Source of the DNA: Anarhynchus alexandrinus | Taxonomy: Eukaryota > Chordata > Aves > Charadriiformes > Charadriidae | Assembly: GCA_008711295.1 (NCBI GenBank) | Contig: VUYV01000046.1 | Coordinates: 993,904-1,057,903 of the forward strand | Direction: 5' to 3' | Length of the DNA stretch: 64,000 bases | Shown: positions 11,742 to 26,440 of the stretch, piece after piece | Layout of the letters: each line of letters starts with the position of its first letter | Position numbering within the stretch: position 1 is the first letter of the stretch | The notes under the pieces: model-generated | The model's database searches: none | What the model was told of the DNA's origin: nothing | What the model saw: only the letters and a program-made list of their open reading frames with translations | Made by a program: the position numbers and the translations under genes

Positions 11742-14700
11742 TTATAAAACATTTCTATATTCTATATAACATATATTTCCTTTTCCTTTTATAAAACAAA
11801 ATCTTCTGGTTCTTCTGGTAGCAAGATATGCACAGGGATAAAATCAGACTTATTGCTAGTCAAATTGCTTAGGAATAAAGAAACAAATCTACTAAGCAAA
11901 ATAGATGATGTAAGAATTAAACCCAGGACCTTCTGACCAGAACTGTTTCCAACTTTGGAAATTTTACAAATCTAAAAATTTAGATGCATAAAAGTATTTT
12001 TCAGCAGTGATGAGGGAAGTACGTGAACATTTTATTGATTGGTTACTCAATAACAATATATCACTTGAAATTAGCATTTCCTGACTACTAATTCACCTAC
12101 AGTGTCTATTGTTCTCATTGTTGGTAGTTTCTTCGTTGATTATATCTAAGGTTGCTGTTCAATAATTGTTCCTGTTTGTTTAAAGAAGATGACTCTTTTA
12201 ATGTTTCTCCAATCTTCAGGATTTTTTGTTAAAACCAGTCTAATTATGAGAGTTGCTAATACTAAATTAAGCTAATATTTTGTGTTCTTCTATGAAATGT
12301 TTATTTTCCTTTACATACAGTGTATAATCATTACATTTCTGCAGGTAGATTCTTACATCCTTGCATTACAGTGGTCTTAACGTACACTTGGTCTAAATGA
12401 ATTTTTTGAGCTAAAATAGCATTTTTCTGCTACATATAACTTTAAACACTTTTTTGGGGAGGGTAAAGCTTCTTGATTTTGATAGTCAGTCTACCCCTTA
12501 CTTGAGAAGAAGCATACAAAATGGATTGAGCTCCGTATTTAACTTCCCAGCACAGGGAATTCTCTTCGTCAGTGCTCCTTCCCCCTTCGTTTGTATGTTT
12601 CTTGTGTCATTAGGTGTTTTGGGGAAATCTCTTCTCAATCAGTGATGTTCTAGCTTCCCCGTAAGTAGTAATATTTGTAGAATTACATGGAAATATGGAT
12701 TTTACTCTCTACTTCTTGGTAGGAAGTAGTACAGTAGTAGGTCAGTAGAAATAATTGATCTGAGTTGTAAATTGTAATTGTTGGAATTGGCGATTAAAAA
12801 TCAGTATATGAAAGGTACTACTGTTCAGAGTCACTGCTGAGGGACTGGCAGAAGGGTACTCACTGGTGTCATTCACTTAAGAAACTTTAACGCCCAACAT
12901 TTTGCTCTTCATTAGTGGCATAGTGTTATTCAAACAGTAGTTCTTTTCTAATTTTGCTTTAAATTCTGTTACGAAAATGAATGTGGGAAGGATTTCCATG
13001 AGCAGACTGGAGAGAATGATTCTTTTAAAAAAAAACCAACTGGTACCTGCTCTGTGCTGAAAATATGAGGACAAAATGCGTGAGAGAAACCAAAATGGTT
13101 AATTTTTCATAGTTTTTCTGTAAAATATTTTTTGTCAGTATAGTAGGTGGTATTAATGTCTGGTGCTGCTGGTTAAGAGTCGTCACCTGGAACTTACACA
13201 CGGAAACACTTTCATTTCCTTTTCTTCATCAACAGAAGGGACCAATGAAGCGGTAAAAAATTTATGAAGCCAAAGTCATCATGTAGGTTAAACAATTTAT
13301 CCATATTTTTACTTTTGAGTTTCCAGAATGCAACTCTGCTTAGAACCAGGAATCCCCCTTGCTAGTCAGTTCAGTTAACACCAGGCTGCTTTTCCCGGCT
13401 GCCCTCAGAGAGCCGTGTGCTCCATCCCACCTTCCTTTCCTTTTTTATGGATCATCCGTAGGTAAAATTACGTTGGTAGTGACACCCTGCCGTTTCTTTT
13501 TGGTCTGCAGTGATGCAGTTGGGAGAAATCTAATAAATTCTATTGGTATTTGTAAAGATAAATAGAATCTGCAGCTCAGTCTGTTCTTTGTGTCGGTTTG
13601 ACAAGGCCACTGGAGTAAGTATACAGCATTATTTAAATTGGGGGGGGGCTGTAGCATCTGGACCGTTCTTCTCTGCAGGTGCTGTGGGAGAGAATGCTAA
13701 ATTGTTTTAAATCGGAGCTTTGTAAGTTTGTGAAAGTGTAGGACATTTTTTTTCTCTCCTAGAGATAGAAAATCAATCTTTCATATTTTACGTGGAGTCC
13801 TTTCCAAGGTATGTGTGTGTAGAGGGATTTAAAGGAAATTGAATTTGTGTGTGGTTTTTTTTTTTTTTAATTCTGTTCATATTTTATATGTATCCCAAGC
13901 AATAAAACTTTCTCTGATCACCTGAAGGCTCCTGAAAAATTATTTCCTTCGGTCGTGCTTCCCCCTACACATACATGTACACTCCTGATGTAAAGCCTGC
14001 CTGATGTTTTATCTTTGCGTGTGTGAGTACATTCCTAGGAACTCTGCAGATTGTCATGGCCGGAGAAAGCACATAGGTTTGGATGTTCTGCCGTTCTTGG
14101 AGATATTCAGCATCTCCTGTGTCCCCATTATTTAATGTCCCCAATCAGATCTTACATTTTGGGTGAGAAGAGATGTCCTCCTGTTGTCTAGACTGGTAGA
14201 AGACCCATGGGTTTTCTGTTCCCTGTTCTCTAGCACGGGGTGTGGGACACAGGCAGGGTCATCAGCACCTTTCCTTGGACAAATTCCTCACTACAACAGG
14301 GACTGAGATTATGATGATGCCGTTAAACTCTCTTCCTCACCGACGGCGCGTGATATTTTTTAGCCTTTTACTGGAGTTTTTTCATTTGGAATCGGATGTT
14401 AGCAAGAGGTTTGCATCTTGAAGGATAATGCTCCATGATGTTTTGAACTAACATTTGTTACGTGTTTACCTGTAATTATATGGGACTGGGCTTAATGAAG
14501 CAGCCATGTGCCATGGTCCTCTGTAGGATAAGCCATGGATCCATACCACAACGGCTTTCCCAAGCATGGTACTGAGTGTTACAGCAATAAAACAGAACAT
14601 ACCCAGTTAGGGTTTGCACAGATTACCCGATTGAAATTGAAGTCCATGCTCACATTATGATGTAAGTACCCTCAGGTCCCTAAACTCCACAGAGTTTAGC

Positions 14701-16442
14701 TCTGATTTTTATTAAGTGGTCCAGCTGGTTAATTAGAATGAAGTATGGTTTGAGTGGGTTTGCACTTTTTTATTTTTGTATTTAATACTGATTAGTTTTC
14801 CTGACATAACATAAACTTTAGTTCATTAACTACAAATTAGGAATTGACATAAACAGAGTAGATGGGTATGTCCAGAGTACCCAGTGAAGGTTTTTATTTG
14901 TATTATAACGTGACTCTCATGAATTTTAAAAAAACTAAATTAGAAATTGGAGTTAGCCCACTTTACCTAAAAGCAAGGTAGAAATAGGCAAAACATTTAA
15001 GCGTGCACATGCAGCAAAACATTAAACTCTTGATTTTGGTATTCTTTAAATCACTGGATTGTGGTTATTTTAAGAAATTGATTATGTCCTTGTTTCTGTT
15101 CCTTCAGCCAGACTTAGAAACAGAATAGTATAAAATATAAATGGTTTTTGTAAATCCTTCGGTTGTTCCTTAGAGCTTACAAAAATAATTAACAGTTTTC
15201 ATAAATTGTTTAGTAAATATTCAGTTGAAAGGGAGAGTACTTTTAACTGTCTGTGGATTGATGACATTTGATAAATATAATTGGTTTCCTGGATAAGTTG
15301 TTGACTTGAGGTTTGGGTAGTTTTGTTTTTGTTCTTGTTTTTTCTTTTCTTTTTAATAAAGCATGAGCTAAAAGCCAATCAAAGAGGAGATAGGCATTGT
15401 TTCTAAATCTTTTTAAGAAATGGCTGTCCTTCTAGACATTGGCTTCAGCATAATATGGTAATGTCCGTGTTAGGGTAAAGGTCTGTCACTGCCTCTGTCC
15501 TTGCCCTGACATGTGACAATAGCAGCTGCCTGGGGGCCAGAATAAGAGCTGAGAAAAAAATCCAGTGACACTTCCCAAATTCTCACCTTGCTTCCAGCAA
15601 ATTATATTTCAGGAATGTAATGAAAGAAGAGGTGGTGTATAGTGTCTTTGGATGAATCAAAGGTTTGTCCTGAGCTTGAACCCTGATGCTGCCATGGGGA
15701 CTGGTACGCTGTGAAATGTCCCATATGCTGTTCGTTAAGGAAAAAGACATAGAGCCCAAAATTACATCAGAGAAGTAAAGGCTCAGTACTACTGAGAGTA
15801 ATGAGTGCATAAGACTAATGCTAAAGAGTCATCTTCATTTTTAATATTTGCAAACCAATCATGTTCTATAAAACGAACATCAAAGAAAGACAAGGTTCGT
15901 GCACTAGACCTAGACAACAGTGTTGGTTTTGATCTGTTAGTTAATGGAGATGTTTGCAGTGACTTGTGAAGAGACCAGATGCTTTTAGTTTTATATAATC
16001 TTCATCTGTCCACGCTCAAAAACTTTAAAGGTTTTCCATTTGATTATGAAGGTAATGAAGTGGTGAATATTTTTCAAGAGTATGACAGAGCATATCATTT
16101 AATAAACTCCAAACTCTTCTGAGCAAAAATATGCTCTTCATTTTTTCTATGTTAAATCTGGTATGGAGAGGAGTTATATAAAGGGAAGTCCAGCTGACTT
16201 TGTTCTGTACTCCTTAGTTTTTGAAAAGATTAGGGGAAAAAAAGCAACTGTTCACATAAGGTGCAATTATTTGTTAGATTGCCTTTTTTCTTGAGATAAC
16301 AGAATTGATGGGTTAGAAAGGCAAATTCTTGAGGGCGTAGAAACTTTGTTGGTAAATCACTTCTATGGTCTAATTTAATTGAACTTGTGAAATGCACAGT
16401 AATGAAACATAGCTAATAAGTAATTTACTTTTATTTCTCTAG
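11742..16442. other. Intronic sequence, nothing recognised
   Basis: AT-rich intron leading to the first TRAPPC9 exon. It has a G-run at 13640-13648 and T-runs, but no repeat family I can name. The open frames (12454-12645, 12877-13074, 13359-13565, 15583-15810) are short and unrecognised. Confidence 0.5.
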
Positions 16443-18967
<2,525 letters not shown>

Positions 18968-19444
18968 CCCCCAACATAAGAAGGACATGAACCTGTTAGA
19001 GCGGGTCCAGAAGAGGCCACAAAGATGATCAGAGGGCTGCAGCACCTCTCCTACAAAGAAAGGCTGAGAGAGTTGGGGTTGTTCAGCCTGGAGAAGAGAA
19101 GGCTCCGGGGAGACCTTATAGCAGCTTTCCAGTATCTGAAGGGGCCTACAGAAAATCTGGAGAGGGACTTTTTGTAGTGATAGGATGAGGGGTAATGGCT
19201 TCAAACTGGAAGAGGGGAGATTTAGAATAGATATCAGGAAGAAATTTTTCACTATGGGGGTGGTGAGACACTGGCCCAGGTTGCCCAGAGAAGCTGTGGC
19301 TGCCCCATCCCTGGAGGTGTTCAAGGTCAGGTTGGATGGGGCTTTGAACAACCTGGTCTGGTGGGAGGTGTCCCTGCCCATGGCAGGGGGCTTGGAACTA
19401 GATGATCTTCAAGGTCCCTTCCAACCTAAACCATTCTATGATTT
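18968..19444 (+). mobile_element. CR1 LINE, 5'-truncated, sense orientation
   Basis: It runs from CCCCCAACATAAGAAGGACAT to the 3' end CCAACCTAAACCATTCTATGATT. The plus-strand frame 19185-19463 has [20 protein letters not shown] and [21 protein letters not shown] small deletion puts the earlier part ([24 protein letters not shown]) in another frame. It lies in the same orientation as TRAPPC9. Confidence 0.94.
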
Positions 19445-21436
19445 GAAACTCTCCTGTTGGTAAGCTGGCTTTTTGTGCTACATTTCCCCAGCTGTGTTTT
19501 GTGTGAGAGAAGGTCCTACTCCTGCGTTGTCAATCAGGAATTTACCATGTGAAGAAAGTATTTAATTCTGAAATCTTTAAAAATAGATTGAGGTGCTAAT
19601 TCAAAGGTAGAGTTTCTGCATTGTTCAGCTGTGTACAGTTTCACAAGTCTGATAGCAGCAGGTGCTATATATAGTGGCTCCAATTCAGCCAAGCGCTTCG
19701 GCTCATACTGTATGCGTTTGCTTCATTCTTTGCCCGTTCATCGTTCTGATCAGCATTTAAGTCAGTGGAAACTTTATTTTAAGTGATTTGCTGATTGGAG
19801 ATGTAGTTGAAGATGTGACTGTTTTTAATTAGGGTGCCTAAAAGCTTTACTGAGTTGGGGGAAAATACTGTAATATTTAAATTTCAGAGATGGTTTATTG
19901 CAAGACCTGTCAAAAGGCTATTAATTTTTTTTTTTTTTTTTGCATTAGGTATATATTGTCTGCTACGTCGTGAATGCCTTTTGGTTTTAAGTACTTATTG
20001 TCTCCTGCTGTTTGTTCCATACCATTAGCTGTAGTGATTGGTAACACCATTCCTTTACTCCATGTTGGTTCTCCATCAGAAGGAGAAGTCATGTGTCATT
20101 CAATATGATGTTTTAGAGTGAAAAATAGCAGAAATATGTCATCTTCCAATCTGCTAAGGATAAATATTTATCATTAAATGAAACAAAGTTTGTTTTTTGA
20201 CTGTTGATCATCTCTGCCAGTGTCTGAGACTCAATGACAGCAAATTGTAAGTCAAATATTGTACTTTACTTGCTCTGTTAAAATCATGAATCTGATTTCC
20301 TTTTGATTTACAGCTGAGATTTCATTGCTTAAATTCTATCTGAGGCGCTGAGCTATTTTTGTTTAGTCATTATGAGAAACTGTATTTTATAATTTACCTT
20401 CTCAACTGTCATTTCAGAATGAAAGTTATCATTGCTTTCATTTTCTGGATTCAGTTTTTCCCATTTCTTTTATGTCTCTGTTGTTTTTATTTTACATTTT
20501 ACCCGAACAAAAGTAAGAAACAATTGCTTACTAGCTGCTGGGCTTAAAAAGTCAAACCAAAATAAAAAAAAACTTTGAACATTGATTCTTCCCTTAGGCC
20601 TTTACTGAAAAAAGCCCAGGAAAAGCATTAATGAAATCATCCCCCGCCCCCCCAATTGTAACATAAAGATTATGGTTTTTCTAAAAGTCTTGCAGACTTA
20701 ATTGGTACTTCTTTTATTTAGCTGCTTGAGTAGATATGCATGGGAAATATCCCTGAAACAGTTGCAGATTTTCGTTTGTTTTTTTTCTAAATATCTGGCC
20801 AAAATTATGTCATCCACTCATGCAAAGGTTTCTGCTTTATAGGGAGAAGTTTCATTAACTGCATCTTCAGTATATCTTAAGATGTGTTTAATCCTGACAA
20901 GAGGTCCTTTTAACCTTTATCCGTGCTGGTCTGTCGCGGCATCCGTGGTTAGCTTCGGGCAGCCCTTAACATGCTGCAGTGCCTAATCTATTGCCTAATT
21001 CTGATTCAGCGAGCAGCTCTCCTGTCGGAAGGGATGATGTTCTGTCAGTAAATGGACGTAATCTGCTCTGAGGTTTTTTCACTGGGTGTATCAACCTGTG
21101 TTCACTCAGCTGCCCGCATCCCAACAGACTGGCAGAACAGCCTTGTGCCGGGAGACTGCTTGCCTCTCATCACGTTACCTGTAATCCTTGATTCTGCTTG
21201 TTTGTGCTTGTCCGGAGATGATTGTCCTGTGATGCAGAATCAAGAACACAGGTGTTCAAAGCAGTGCAGGTATAGGGTGTAAGACATAAAGAATTAATGT
21301 CAGACGTTTTCCCAGTCTGATCTACAGATCACTGAAGTCTTAAAGGGCTTCAGGGATCTACTTGCTTGACTGTTTATTTACCATAAAATGCAGATAAATA
21401 TATGTAGTAAAATTGTATTCATTGTCTTCTGTAATT
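19445..21436. other. Intronic sequence, nothing recognised
   Basis: It contains an 18-20 base T-run near 19923-19941 and a C-rich run near 20640-20655. No exon or repeat family recognised. Confidence 0.5.
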
Positions 21437-21453
21437 GAGCATACCATGGTGAC

Positions 21454-22404
21454 ATTACTGAAACTTGGTGGGACAAACCCTCTGACTGGAGTGCAGCTAT
21501 TGATGACTACAGGCTGTTCAGGAGGGACAGGTGAGGAAGGAGGGGTGGAGGTGTTGCCCTCTATGTCAAGAAATGGATAGAGTGTGAAGAGCTGTCTCTG
21601 GACAGTAGCCATGAGCAGGTTGAAAACTTGTGGGTAAGAATTAGAGATGGAGGCAACAAAGGGAACCTTGTGATTGGTGTCTACTACAAGCCACATGATC
21701 AAGGGGAGCCTATTGACGAAGCCTTCTTACTCCAGCTACTGGAGTCATCGTGCTCACAAGCTCTTGTCCTGCTGGGGGACTTCAACCACCCTGACATCTG
21801 CTGGAAAACTAGCATGGTGAGCTGTAGGCAATCCAGGAGACACCTGGAGTGCATCGAGGATAACTTCTTAAGCCAGGTAATAGACAGCCCCACCAGAGGA
21901 GATGCAATACTGGACCTGTTGGTCACCAACACAAGTGAGCTGATTGGTGGTGTCAAGACTGGAGGCAGCCTGGGCTGCAGTGATCACGCACTGGTGGAGT
22001 TCGCAGTCCTGAGGGATGTGGGTCAGGTGAAGAGTAAAGTCAGGACCCTGAGTTTTAGGAAAGCAAGATTCCACCTCTTCAAGGAGTTAGTCAATAGGAC
22101 CCCCTGGGAAACTGCCCTCAGGGACAAGGGGGCAGAACAGTGCTGGCAGATCTTTAAGATTGTTTTCCATAGAGTGCAAGAGCTCTCAATCCCCAGGTGT
22201 AAGAAATCAGGAAAGAAAGGCAAAAGATCAGCATGGCTGAGTCAAGACCTGCTGGTCAAACTAAAGGGCAAGAAGGAAATGCACAGGCAGTGGAAGCAGG
22301 GAGAGGTATCCTGGGAAGAGTACAGGGACACTACCTGGTTGTATAGGGGTCAGGAAGGCCAAGGCATGGCTGGAGATGAACTTGGCAAGGGATTAAAAAA
22401 ATAA
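21454..22404 (+). pseudogene. CR1 ORF2 endonuclease domain remnant
   Basis: This part encodes an APE-type endonuclease remnant of CR1 ORF2, which nicks target DNA during retrotransposition. The frame begins ITETWWD at 21454 and has an in-frame TGA at 21532. It is then open until 22402. Motifs visible are VIGVYYKPHDQ, ALVLLGDFNHPDICW (the GDFN block), GDAILDLLVTN and GCSDHALVEF (the SDH catalytic block). The N-terminal endonuclease residues are missing through 5' truncation. The C-terminal linker, rich in Lys and Arg (KKSGKKGKRSAW), is present. Confidence 0.92.
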
Positions 22405-22639
22405 TAAGGGCTTATACAGGTATGCCAGCCAGAAAAGGAAGGTCGGAGGAAGCGCACCTCCGCTGATGAGCAAGACTGGCAAACTGGTAACCACAGATGA
22501 GGAGAAGGCTGAAGTACTCAACAATGTTTTTGCCTCGGTCTTCACTAGTAACCTCTCTCCCCACACCTCTCAAGTGGGTGGACCACAAGGCAGGGACTGG
22601 GGGAGCAAAGGCCTCCCACTGTAAGAGAAGATCAGGTTC

Positions 22640-24072
22640 ATGACCGCTTGAGGAACCTGAACATACAGAAATCTATGGGACCTGACGAGATGAATCCCAG
22701 AGTCCTGAGGGAATTGGCTGATGTAGTGGCCAAGTCACTCTCCATGATATTTGAAAAGTCATGGCAGTCAGGTGAAGTCCCCAGTGACTGGAAAAAGGGA
22801 AATATTGAACCCATTTTTAAAAAGGGTAGAAAGGAGGACCCTGGGAACTACCGACCTGTCAGCCTCACCTCTGTGCCTGTGAAGATCATGGAACAGATCC
22901 TCCTAGAAGCTATGCTAAGGTACGTGGAGGACAGAGAGGTGATTTGAGACAGCCAGCATGGCGTCACCAACAGGAAGTCCTACCTTACCAACCTTGTGTA
23001 CTTCTATGATGGAGTGACTACATCAGTGGACAAAGGAAAAGCTACGGATGACATCAGTCTGGACTTCTGTAAGGCCTTTGACATGGTCCCCCACAACATT
23101 GTTCTCTCTAAATTGGAGACATATGGATTTGATGGGTGGACTGTTTGGTGGATGAGGAATTGGTTGCATGGTCACATGCAGAGGGTAGTGGTCAACGGCT
23201 CAATGTCCAGATGGAGACTGGCAACAAGTGGTCTGTATTGGGACCAGTACTGTTCAGTATCTTCATCAATGGCACAGACAGTGGGATTGAGTACATCCTT
23301 AGAAAGTTTGCAGATGACACCAAGCTGAGTGCTGCAGTTGACACACCTGAGGGATGGGATGCCATCCAGAGGGACCTGGACAGGCTCGAGGAGTGGGCAC
23401 GTGTGAACCTCATGAGGTTCAACAAGGCCAAGTGCGAGGTCCTGCTTCTGGTTCAGGGCAACTCCCAGTATCAATACAGGCTGAGGGATGAAGGGGTTGA
23501 GAGCAGCCCTGCTGGGAAGGACTTGGGGGTACTGGTGGATGAAAAGCTGGGCATGAGCCAACAGTGTGTGCTTGCAGCCCAGAAAGCCAACTGTATCCTG
23601 GGTTGCATCAAAAGCAGCGTGGCTGGCAAGTTGAGGGAGGGGATCTGCCCCTCTGCTCTGGTGAGACCCCACCTGGAGTACTGTGTCCAGCTCTGGAGTC
23701 CTCAGCACAGGATAGACATAGACCTGCTGGAGTGGGTCCAGAGGAGGCCACAAAGATGATCAGAGGGCTGGAGCACCTCTGCTATGAGAACAGGCTGAGA
23801 GAGTTGGGGTTGTTTAGCCTGGAGAATGTTCCAGGGAGACGTTATTGCAGCCTTTCAGCACTTAAAGGGGGCTTATAAGAAAGATGGGGACAAGGACAAG
23901 GGGTCATGGTTTTAAACTGAAAGAGGGTAGATTCAGACTAGATAGAAGGAAGAAATTCTTTACTCTGAGGGTGGTGAAACACTGGCCAGGGTTGCCCAGA
24001 GAGGTGGTAGATGCTCCATCCCTGGAAACATTCAAGGTCAGGTTGGATGGGGCGCTGAGCAACCTGATCTAG
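22640..24072 (+). pseudogene. CR1 ORF2 reverse-transcriptase remnant
   Basis: This is a LINE reverse-transcriptase remnant. The first part (from 22648) reads [17 protein letters not shown] and [20 protein letters not shown], then has a TGA at 22945-22947. It continues in the same frame with [11 protein letters not shown] (motif A, catalytic Asp kept). Near 23233 bases are missing where the PQGS motif should be, which shifts the frame. The next frame holds [13 protein letters not shown] and FADD (23307-23318, catalytic pair kept), then runs to a stop at 23757. The C-terminus ([40 protein letters not shown]) is split over two further frames. It is nonfunctional. Confidence 0.93.
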
Positions 24073-24176
24073 TTGAAGATGTCCCTGTTCATTGCAGGGA
24101 GGGTTGGACTACATGACGTTTATAGGTCCCTTCCAAAAATGTCCCTTCCAAACCAAACTATTCAATGATTCTGTGT

Positions 24177-26160
24177 TGATTCCGTATCATGTCTTAGCCC
24201 CAAAACTACTGCTGTGATTCCAGGCCTCAAAAGAGTTCAGTTACCAGCAGGTTGTAGACTGCCAGCAGAGATCTGATGATCTGATCCCAGACTGCTAGCG
24301 GAGATCTGATGCTAACGGTTCAATGTAAGGGAAACGTTCTGTTGACAGTTTCGTGTGATACACCTCTTCGTTTTGACATACTCTTCGCTCCAAGACAGCC
24401 TGCCGTTGAAGCTTGTGCTAGCTAGATTGTCTTGAACTATCTCCTTTATCCGCGTCGATTCTCTCAAAGGCATTATCTGCCAGTTTTGGTGGGCACTGAA
24501 TGTCCTTCCTTATTGCCTTTATCAAAGAGCAGAGAGCATGAAAAAATGCTGGGAAAAATCTTGCTTCACTCCACACGTTTGTAAGAATTCAAGTGAGGAG
24601 TGTTCTGCATGCTGTGAGGTGCCTGGTGCTCTCCTTGCGTCCCTTGCTGTCATGCTGTCAGTACAAAAGTGTCTTGAATAAGAGCCGTCTGCAAAGGTTG
24701 GAAAATCTTGGTCCTGCTTATTACAAAGGTGGTGAGACCTTCTGAATTGGTAGATGAAGTCAATCCACAGTGCAGCAGGGATGCTGCCTTCACTTATGGG
24801 CAAAGTTCGGAAGCCCGGTGTGTAGGAATATTCTTACCTGTACATTCTAAAAATTCAAGATAATGAAAAAGGTAATTTTTTCAATTTTTTTGAGGCAGCA
24901 GAGTTTTCTTCCTATCTTAAAAGCACCATAAAGCTGACAAGACATCAGCTGCAGATCTGTTTTGGCAAGTGCAGAGGCTTAGACTCTGTTCTTGTAATTG
25001 AGTCAGAGAAAAAAAGGAAAAGGAACTGCAGCAGGTCTGACACTGTTAAATTCAAAGTGTCAGTTCATCTAACTGTAGGTTCAAGTTAATTTTTCCTTTG
25101 TACCGTTAATATACATCATTTAATGAAATGTTTTAGTTTTGTGAAGAAGGCATCAGTTCATAATAACGCTGGCAGCGTGCTCTCCCTGCTCTAAGACCTT
25201 ACATCGTTTTGTGTTTAATGTTAGGATCAGTTTTTCCAACTTGGTTTCACTGAAGGGTTTGGAGACTGAAAAACAACGATCTTGTCTGTGTTGAGGGTTC
25301 TCAGGAGATCCTCAGTTTGGTGGGTAAAACTGTGGGTCTTTATGAAATCAGACATGATTTTCAGAAATCACATTCCAGTTTCCAGGTTTGCTTACATTTT
25401 CACTGCAATAAATTTCAACACAGCCTCTTCGGCAGGCAGGTTCGGGTTAGAAATCCTCATCGTTATGTACTTACAAATCATACAAGGGAAAGAGTAAAGA
25501 GCGTGTTTCTTTGGCCATGTTCTAATAAACATTTTCATCATGCAAAAAGGTTCTGTAACATTTTCTGAAACAATTCTTGGTTTTATGTAGCCGAATTTTT
25601 AAATTAAATATTCACATTTGCTACATTCAGAATGAGAATCAACTGCCTACTGACAGGCAGCTGTTTCTAGTCTTCTCCTCCTCAATATTTCAGTGGTCAA
25701 AGGTCATAGACATTTGAAGGGTGGAGAAAACCTCTTCTGGCTGGGTGCTTGGAGAGCAAGCTGGTTAGTTTGGAGGGAGGCTAAGACATGACCTGTCTAA
25801 AATGAATGGATGTTTCTACATAGAGAAAATAATTAGTATTAAATTCACTCTTTTGTTAATGAAAAATAGTGGTAATAAAAGCCAGTCAAAATGGAAACCA
25901 GGCAAATTCAACTACAAATAAAGCTCTCATTTTGATCAAGTAGACTGATTACCTGTTAGAAAAATCTGTCAAGGGACGGATTTAATAACCATTTTTTAAC
26001 ATTCTCAGGACTGGATGTCTTTCTAGAATATATTCTTTATTTATACACGCACCACTGAACTTAATATAGATTCTACTGAGTGGGAACCCTTGACACGTGG
26101 GAGGTTACAGCCAATAGTTAAATCAGCTTGCTAACCTTAAACTCTGCTAATTGTATAATG
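24177..26160. other. Intronic sequence, nothing recognised
   Basis: Directly after the long CR1 there is an imperfect duplication at 24256-24312. Otherwise unique-looking DNA. Confidence 0.5.
24256..24312. repeat. Imperfect tandem duplication, about 33-base period
   Basis: AGACTGCCAGCAGAGATCTG recurs as AGACTGCTAGCGGAGATCTG, with GATGATCTGATCCC between the copies. Confidence 0.8.
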
Positions 26161-26440
26161 TTGCAGTGGGTTCAGGGAAGAGCGGCAAAAAGTAGCTTAC
26201 AGATTGAGAGAATAGATTTTGGAGATCAAAATGTTAAATATGTACGGTTTGGCACATGAAGACGTGAGAACATAAATCTGCAAATATTTATAGATGTGCT
26301 GGGAATATTTAGCATAATTGAAAAGGTTTGAAACTGGGAGAAGTCAGATGAGGACAGTTCTTGGAATATGTGAAAAGGCCTTTTAACAGTAAAATGGGTA
26401 ATCTGACTTAATGACCTAAAGTTAGTCTCGAAAGCTTCAT
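26161..26440 (+). mobile_element. Possible fossil CR1/L3-like LINE fragment (ORF2 C-terminus)
   Basis: Pieces on the + strand resemble, in the right order, the end of ORF2 of ancient CR1/L3 elements. These are GGGTTCAGGGAAGAGCGGCA (VQ.RA block), a stretch like the GLF..LE..RLK block, TTTGAAACTGGGAGAAG, and TTTTAACAGTAAAATGGGTA (FFTVRV block). Decay is severe and the call could be wrong. Confidence 0.4.

Larger units (their letters stand above)
1..16442 (+). other. TRAPPC9: TRAPPC9 upstream intron (partial)
   Basis: This is the 3' part of the intron before the first recognised exon; its 5' end lies outside the window. I found no stretch that reads as another TRAPPC9 exon. It holds one fossil LINE, five avian CR1 copies and a few short tandem repeats. 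The open frames here are short or lie inside the CR1s. Confidence 0.8.
21437..24176 (+). mobile_element. Long CR1 LINE with ORF2 remnants, 5'-truncated
   Basis: This 2.7 kb sense-strand CR1 is the longest in the window; full-length avian CR1 is about 4.5 kb. It starts inside the ORF2 endonuclease domain and ends at the 3' tail TTCAATGATTCTGTGT. Regions in order: endonuclease (21454-22335), linker, reverse transcriptase (22640-23757) and ORF2 C-terminus (23760-24072). The 3' UTR has a small internal repeat of GTCCCTTCCAAA. Several stops and frameshifts make it inactive. Confidence 0.96.

Noticed and set aside
23172..23753. 193-codon minus-strand open frame
   Set aside because: Antisense shadow of the CR1 reverse-transcriptase frame.
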